Shown here: positions 4,964-8,184 of the stretch, in pieces
Layout of the letters: every line of letters starts with the position of its first letter
How positions within the stretch are numbered: position 1 is the stretch's first letter
Source of the DNA: Flavobacteriales bacterium
GTDB lineage: Bacteria > Bacteroidota > Bacteroidia > Flavobacteriales_D > Crocinitomicaceae
Direction of reading: 5' to 3'
Length of the DNA stretch: 8,184 bases
Assembly (NCBI GenBank): GCA_947458985.1
Contig: CANHBA010000093.1
Span: forward strand, 1 to 8,184
The notes under the pieces: generated by a model
Database searches by the model: none
What the model saw: only the letters and a program-made list of their open reading frames with translations
Told to the model about the DNA's origin: nothing
Position numbers and translations under genes: made by a program

Positions 4964-5557
4964 GTGCAAAGCATTGAATTTAAAGTAGAACAGTCAATAT
5001 TGAGTAAGCCAAGGGGTACTTTAATACTGCCTAGTGACTTCATTGCATTTGGCTCATCAGATGCCGTGAGAAAAGCACTTGATCGCCTACAGGATAAAGA
5101 AATCATTCAAAGAATTGCTCATGGTATATATGTCAGGCCCAAAATCAGTAAAATCCTAGGCCCCCTTACTCCGTCAGCAGAAGAAGTTGCTGATGCGATT
5201 ATAAAAAGAGATCGAATTAGAACTGTACCAACTGGAAGTTATGCCTTAAACGCCCTAGGTTTGAGTACTCAGGTGCCAATGAACATCGTTTACTTAACTG
5301 ATGGTTCTTCTCGTGAAATCTATGTGGGTAAAAGAAAAATCAAATTCAAAAAAACTACTCCCAAAATGCTCATGGCAAAAGGACGAATAAGTAAATTAGT
5401 CATACAAGCACTTAAGGAAATCGGAATTGGAAATACTACAGAGGAGGAAGAACAGAAAATAATCGCCTTGTTAAAAAAGGAAGATCTCAAACTATTGAAG
5501 CATGACATCAGCCTAGCCCCTGTTTGGATTCAAAAAATAATGAATAAAGCACTTTAA
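4964..5557 (+). CDS. abiEi: AbiEi-like antitoxin / transcriptional repressor (DUF6088 type)
   Basis: The 197-residue protein begins with a winged-helix domain at about residues 8-60: ILSKPRGTLILPSDF, then SSDAVRKALDRLQDKEIIQR, then the wing AHGIYVRP, the hallmark of AbiEi-like antitoxins. The rest (GSYALNALGLSTQVP, IVYLTDGSSREIYVGKRKIK) matches the family's C-terminal antitoxin domain, needed to counter the toxin. The start is GTG at 4964. It places the promoter predicted at 4932-4939 just upstream, and no in-frame ATG comes before the winged helix. The protein has two expected jobs: repression of its own promoter and neutralisation of the nucleotidyltransferase encoded next. The toxin ATG follows the stop codon without any gap, indicating tight coupling. 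Toxin-antitoxin pairs of this type also act as phage abortive-infection systems. The family call is strong. Confidence 0.88.
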   Translation: MQSIEFKVEQSILSKPRGTLILPSDFIAFGSSDAVRKALDRLQDKEIIQRIAHGIYVRPKISKILGPLTPSAEEVADAIIKRDRIRTVPTGSYALNALGLSTQVPMNIVYLTDGSSREIYVGKRKIKFKKTTPKMLMAKGRISKLVIQALKEIGIGNTTEEEEQKIIALLKKEDLKLLKHDISLAPVWIQKIMNKAL

Positions 5558-6595
5558 ATGAATAAAATTGAATTCTTACAATTGAATGCCAACGATAGAA
5601 AGGAAGTTTTTATTGAAGTGGCTACACAATCAGGAATGACTCCATTCGCCGTTGAAAAGGATTGGTGGGTAAGTCGCTGCTTGGAAATTATATTTCAACT
5701 TGATGTAGCTCAACACTTGGTATTTAAGGGAGGTACTTCATTAAGCAAGGCTTGGAAACTCATTGATCGATTTTCAGAAGATGTAGACCTTGCTATTGAC
5801 CAAGATTTTCTCATGAGCCCTACCAACATGTGGTCTAAAAAAGAGAAAACAACGCTTAGAAAATTAGCTGGGGTCTACGCAACCGAAAACTTTTTTCCTG
5901 AAATTGAAAAAGCTTTTAAAGCACAAGGCTATCAAAACCTCGTGTTTGAAATTGTCAAAACAAATGAAAGTGATAAAGACCCAAGTGTTTTAAAAATATT
6001 CTATCCAAATCTTGTTAATTCTACTGGTGATTATATGGAACCATGCATCCAGATAGAACTTAGTTGCCGCTCATTGCGAGAACCATTCGAAGCAAGAATC
6101 ATACATTCGTTAATTGACGAATATTTTCCAGAAAAAGGTTTCGCCTCAAAAGGCTTCAAGGTACCTACGGTTAAACCTGAACGCACTTTTCTAGAGAAAT
6201 TATTTCTGTTGCATGAAGAGTTTCATCGACCTGAGGAAAAGAGAAGACTCAATAGATTAAGTCGACATATTTATGACATCTACCAACTTTCCAAATCTGG
6301 TATAAGCGAAAAATCCTTTCACGATAAGGGACTCTATCAGACCATTGTCGCACACCGTTATTTATTTTCTAAAATTGGTGGTGTTGATTACAACACACAC
6401 AACCCTAAAACACTCGACCCTATTCCTCCAAAGAGTTTAAAAAAAGTCTGGGAAGAAGATTATTCAAAAATGGTTGAGAGCATGATTTACGAAAAAAATC
6501 CGCCAACTTTTAAGCAATTAATAGAGAACCTCGAAGATTTAAGGAAACAACTTCAAAACGTTTCATGGGAATTTGACTTGGTTTTTGAAAATTGA
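5558..6595 (+). CDS. abiEii: AbiEii-like nucleotidyltransferase toxin (DUF1814)
   Basis: The 345-residue protein is a DUF1814/AbiEii nucleotidyltransferase. Motif I reads VFKGGTSLSKAW (55-66), followed by DRFSEDVDLAI (70-80) with the metal-binding acids Asp75 and Asp77. A further acid is Glu168 in CIQIELSCR. VKPERTFLEKLFLLHEE (205-221) and RLSRHIYDIYQL (233-244) match the later conserved motifs. Toxins of this family transfer nucleotides onto tRNA or related acceptors, halting growth during phage attack; the acceptor for this protein is unknown. All key residues are present, so it looks functional. It begins immediately after the antitoxin stop and ends 24 bases before the convergent alpha-CTD-like gene. 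No strong terminator separates the convergent genes, only GAAAATT/AATTTTC arms around 6586-6628. Confidence 0.9.
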   Translation: MNKIEFLQLNANDRKEVFIEVATQSGMTPFAVEKDWWVSRCLEIIFQLDVAQHLVFKGGTSLSKAWKLIDRFSEDVDLAIDQDFLMSPTNMWSKKEKTTLRKLAGVYATENFFPEIEKAFKAQGYQNLVFEIVKTNESDKDPSVLKIFYPNLVNSTGDYMEPCIQIELSCRSLREPFEARIIHSLIDEYFPEKGFASKGFKVPTVKPERTFLEKLFLLHEEFHRPEEKRRLNRLSRHIYDIYQLSKSGISEKSFHDKGLYQTIVAHRYLFSKIGGVDYNTHNPKTLDPIPPKSLKKVWEEDYSKMVESMIYEKNPPTFKQLIENLEDLRKQLQNVSWEFDLVFEN

Positions 6596-6619
6596 ATGAA
6601 ATAAGAAATTGGCTTAAAA

Positions 6620-7189
6620 CTAATTTTCATCATAAAACCCCCTCTCCAAATACCTCAATATTTCTTCTCTCGCTACTTTACCAACCCGAGGAACATCGAT
6701 CAAATTCGTTTTTGCTATCAAATCCATTAGATCAGCCTTTCTGTGAACTCCGTTATGTTTTAACACATTTTGAGTACCTGTAGAAAAGCTATCGAAAAAA
6801 CGCATGTTTTCTTTTGCTTCATCCGACATCAACTCATAAACAAAATCATACATCGGGTGGTCCTGGCTTAATAATAAACTCACACGGTATCTATTTGTAA
6901 ATTCGATGAGCGAGTCTTCATCGTAAACACCCATACTCAAGAATTTCCGTCGGGTAACGTAGGCGAAATTTAACAGGAAGGGAAGTTTGCCCTCATTGAC
7001 GTGTTTCTGGTAAAATAAAAACACTTCCTTTTCTAAATCATTCTTCCACAAAAAATCGGCATACATAAACGGAACGAATTTCTTTGGATGGTTTTCTACG
7101 TAATCTATCAGTTTCTCCACTGATGTAATATTCTTGACAATTAGAAATGGTCTGATTGCTTCCGGGATAGAGTATTTAAATCTTGACAT
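6620..7189 (-). CDS. Unrecognised protein with RNA polymerase alpha-CTD-like C-terminus (paralogue 1)
   Basis: The 189-residue protein has no signal peptide or membrane segment. I do not recognise the whole, but residues 133-183 (SFSTGTQNVLKHNGVHRKAD through VPRVGKVAREEILRYL) follow the alpha-CTD pattern LSVRxxNxLKxxxIxxxxDL...IxxLGKKSxxEI. That is the helix-hairpin-helix DNA- and activator-binding domain of the RNA polymerase alpha subunit. The N-terminal 130 residues carry PEAIRPFLIVKNITSVEKLI and EVFLFYQKHVNEGKLPFL. These blocks recur in the upstream neighbour, so the two genes are diverged tandem duplicates. The start at 7189 (MSRFKYSIPEAI) aligns exactly with that of the paralogue. It converges on AbiEii. 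Upstream lie a GTAC-centred inverted repeat and a palindrome. A DNA-binding or transcription-related role is inferred only. Confidence 0.72.
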   Translation of the reverse strand: MSRFKYSIPEAIRPFLIVKNITSVEKLIDYVENHPKKFVPFMYADFLWKNDLEKEVFLFYQKHVNEGKLPFLLNFAYVTRRKFLSMGVYDEDSLIEFTNRYRVSLLLSQDHPMYDFVYELMSDEAKENMRFFDSFSTGTQNVLKHNGVHRKADLMDLIAKTNLIDVPRVGKVAREEILRYLERGFYDEN

Positions 7190-7242
7190 GGCCTATTTTT
7201 TTGCCAAGATTAAACATAAAACCTAGTATTTAAAAGGCTTTC

Positions 7243-7275
7243 GGTATAAGTACCCTGATTTTTAGTACTTATACC
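7243..7275. promoter_or_regulatory. 11-bp inverted repeat upstream of paralogue 1
   Basis: GGTATAAGTAC (7243-7253) and GTACTTATACC (7265-7275) are perfect reverse complements separated by 11 bases. The site lies 54-86 bases upstream of the ATG at 7189, in the spacer between the two paralogues. It looks like an operator for a dimeric DNA-binding protein. On the minus strand it could also fold as a hairpin after the upstream gene, but without a T tract. The only -7 candidates nearer the gene (TATGTTTA, TAATCTTG) each miss the consensus by one base. Confidence 0.65.
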
Positions 7276-7283
7276 CACTCCCC

Positions 7284-7301
7284 ATTAGTACATGTACTAA
7301 T
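7284..7301. promoter_or_regulatory. 18-bp perfect palindrome ATTAGTACATGTACTAAT
   Basis: The 18 bases are identical on both strands, with no spacer. The palindrome contains the TAG stop codon of paralogue 2 (7297-7299) and is followed by another TTAGTA. It shares the TTAGTAC core with the right arm region of the neighbouring inverted repeat (7262-7268), suggesting one protein reads both sites. Confidence 0.65.
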
Positions 7302-7872
7302 TAGTAAACAACTCTTCCAAATCCATTCCCAAATACGCCAAAATCTCATCTTTTGACTTCTTGCCTATTTGATGCACACCAACTAAACCCGTACGACGGA
7401 CTAATTCGATGAGCTCTTCCCTACTCTCCACGCCTGCCTGCCGCAAACCATTCTTTATTCTTTCTGAGAAGTTGCTAAAAAAATGATCGATGGCATCGGG
7501 TTCTTCTGCAATAATGGATTTAAAGTAGTCGTATTGTGGATTCCCTTTATCCATCAGGTGTGTTGTTATATTTATTCTCGCATAGGCTTTGAGCGACTCT
7601 TCATATACAATACCCTTGTCCAAAAAATTTCTTTGCCGTGAAGGATTGAAATGTTTCAAGAAAGGCTTCTTACCATTATTAAGGTGCAATTGGTAAAACA
7701 AAAACACCCTGCGCTCCGTTAATTCACGCCACAAAAAACCGTAATATTCACCCATGTCGTACCTGAGCGGATGCTTTTCAACGTAGTCTATCAAATCTTG
7801 CTCTGTTCTGATATTGTTTTTGAGCAATATGGGCCAAATCGCTTCTGGCGCTGGAAATCTAAATCCTGACAT
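7297..7872 (-). CDS. Unrecognised protein with RNA polymerase alpha-CTD-like C-terminus (paralogue 2)
   Basis: The 191-residue protein is a tandem paralogue of the next gene downstream. Shared blocks are PEAIxPxL (9-16), LIDYVEKHP (27-35), VFLFYQLHLNNGKKPFL (56-72) and the FL.KG...EESL stretch (83-94). Residues 134-181 (FSERIKNGLRQAGVESREEL through GVHQIGKKSKDEILAYL) fit the alpha-CTD of RNA polymerase even better than in the paralogue: an NxLR/K helix, a xxEEL helix, the GIGKKS-type hairpin and the EIL helix. The charged tail GMDLEELFTN follows. The full-length alpha subunit is about 330 residues with an N-terminal assembly domain, and nothing like that domain is seen here. The gene reads leftward in the same direction as paralogue 1, with 107 bases between them. 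No signal peptide. It probably binds DNA or a transcription factor; that is inference. Confidence 0.75.
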   Translation of the reverse strand: MSGFRFPAPEAIWPILLKNNIRTEQDLIDYVEKHPLRYDMGEYYGFLWRELTERRVFLFYQLHLNNGKKPFLKHFNPSRQRNFLDKGIVYEESLKAYARINITTHLMDKGNPQYDYFKSIIAEEPDAIDHFFSNFSERIKNGLRQAGVESREELIELVRRTGLVGVHQIGKKSKDEILAYLGMDLEELFTN

Positions 7873-7904
7873 ATTTTATTTTTTCAAGGCGCAAATTTGA
7901 AACG

Positions 7905-7912
7905 AAGTACCC
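7905..7912 (-). promoter_or_regulatory. GGGTACTT motif upstream of paralogue 2
   Basis: On the minus strand GGGTACTT lies 33 bases before the paralogue 2 ATG at 7872. The same 8 bases occur at 7248-7255, 59 bases before the paralogue 1 ATG, inside the left arm of its inverted repeat. CAAATTTG (7892-7899) just after it misses the -7 consensus by one base and could be the promoter. A shared regulator is plausible. Confidence 0.45.
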
Positions 7913-7941
7913 GAAAACACAATATCAAGACCGGCATATTA

Positions 7942-8015
7942 GCACACATGCCCATGAGAATTAGAACAATTTCTAATTGGGGGGATTTGTGCATGTGCCC
8001 ATATGTTAGCGCTAA
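7942..8015. repeat. Strong nested hairpin plus short palindrome, intergenic element
   Basis: AATTAGAA (7959-7966) and TTCTAATT (7971-7978) are perfect arms around CAAT. Outside them CCC (7951-7953) can pair within the G run 7979-7984. Beyond that, GCACACAT (7942-7949) pairs with ATTTGTGC (7985-7992) with one mismatch. Together they make a hairpin of about 51 bases. A diverged repeat of its left flank (CATGTGCCCAT, 7992-8002) and the palindrome TTAGCGCTAA (8006-8015) follow. It looks like a small dispersed repeat or an unusual terminator rather than coding sequence. Confidence 0.6.
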
Positions 8016-8099
8016 AAATTCAAGGCAAATACGCACTCCTTTTGAATGATTTATAAGAATTAATTTGTAGCTTGGACATACGCAACTAACGATTACCAA

Positions 8100-8184
8100 T
8101 ACTCCCGATTCAGCATGCTCCTCCATCAAAGAACCCATTACCATTTGGTAAAAATCTATCCAATGCCCAAAGATAATCACTACT
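8100..8184 (-). pseudogene. Possible truncated ActF-type fragment (right edge)
   Basis: Reading leftward from the right edge, one frame gives VVIIFGHWIDFYQMVMGSLM. This resembles the conserved helix GHWxDFYxMIMPG near the C-terminus of ActF, a quinol:cytochrome c oxidoreductase (Alternative Complex III) membrane subunit. The intact protein should continue for about 40 residues with another membrane helix. Here similarity fades at about 8100, and the frame runs on through the intergenic hairpin to a stop at 7884, ending in unrelated residues. I read this as a gene fragment broken near 8100. The 5' part lies outside the window. A second frame (stop at 8110) would end in LDRFLPNGNGFFDGGAC, so the frame choice rests only on the motif. 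The match is from memory and short. Confidence 0.35.

Larger units (their letters stand above)
7873..8099. other. Intergenic region upstream of paralogue 2
   Basis: Apart from the GGGTACTT motif and the hairpin element, I see no gene. An open frame on the minus strand crosses it (stop at 7884), but it runs through the hairpin element and shows no protein-like conservation. The promoter of paralogue 2 must lie in the first 60 bases. Confidence 0.5.

Noticed and set aside
6586..6628. Bidirectional terminator between AbiEii and paralogue 1
   Set aside because: The only pairing (GAAAATT with AATTTTC) is AT-only apart from one pair and has a long loop; not convincing.
6592..6783. Plus-strand 63-codon frame after AbiEii
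   Set aside because: It lies opposite the well supported alpha-CTD-like paralogue 1 and has no family features.
8005..8090. Integron attC site suggested by GTTAGCG and a nearby CTAACG
   Set aside because: The core does not fit GTTRRRY, the inverse core RYYYAAC is missing, and there is no integron integrase.
7884..8180. Minus-strand 98-codon frame as a complete gene
   Set aside because: Only its first part resembles a known protein; the rest runs through the hairpin element, so I treat it as a possible gene fragment plus a chance open frame.

Overview
The window looks like a piece of a Bacteroidota chromosome. This rests on three things. Promoter-like sequences fit the TTTG / TAnnTTTG pattern of that phylum (clearest upstream of tRNA-Asp). 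Most genes lack a Shine-Dalgarno sequence. The protein types also fit, notably a DUF1573 lipoprotein and a possible ActF-type fragment. I cannot name the genus.

Left part (1-4600), mostly housekeeping. The start of a Kup potassium transporter gene runs off the left edge, divergent from tRNA-Leu(GAG) with its own terminator. A gene-free stretch with a 21-bp direct repeat follows. Next is a TacA/TacT-type toxin-antitoxin pair (RHH/DUF1778 antitoxin, GNAT acetyltransferase toxin) with a perfect operator-like palindrome in its promoter region. Three tightly packed genes come next: a DUF1573 lipoprotein, a metallo-beta-lactamase-fold hydrolase and a PaaI-type hotdog thioesterase. They converge on an exported LysM protein. 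tRNA-Asp(GTC), with a clear promoter and terminator, closes this part.

Right part (4600-8184), accessory in character. Just after tRNA-Asp there is a degenerate copy of the tRNA 3' end, short direct repeats and two adjacent hairpins. Then comes an AbiE system: an AbiEi-like winged-helix antitoxin and an AbiEii-like nucleotidyltransferase toxin, directly abutting, with an inverted repeat over the promoter. Convergent to it are two tandem paralogous genes of unknown function. Their C-termini read like the DNA-binding C-terminal domain of the RNA polymerase alpha subunit. The spacer between them holds an 11-bp inverted repeat and an 18-bp perfect palindrome, and an 8-bp motif (GGGTACTT on the coding strand) lies upstream of both. 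The last 300 bases hold a strong hairpin element and, at the right edge, a short frame resembling the C-terminal part of the quinol:cytochrome c oxidoreductase subunit ActF, apparently broken.

Interpretation: this is a tRNA-Asp-associated accessory region carrying a known defence-type toxin-antitoxin system beside an unrecognised pair of alpha-CTD-like proteins. That pair, with its palindromic regulatory DNA, is the best candidate for something undescribed. No integrase, transposase, rRNA or CRISPR array is visible.
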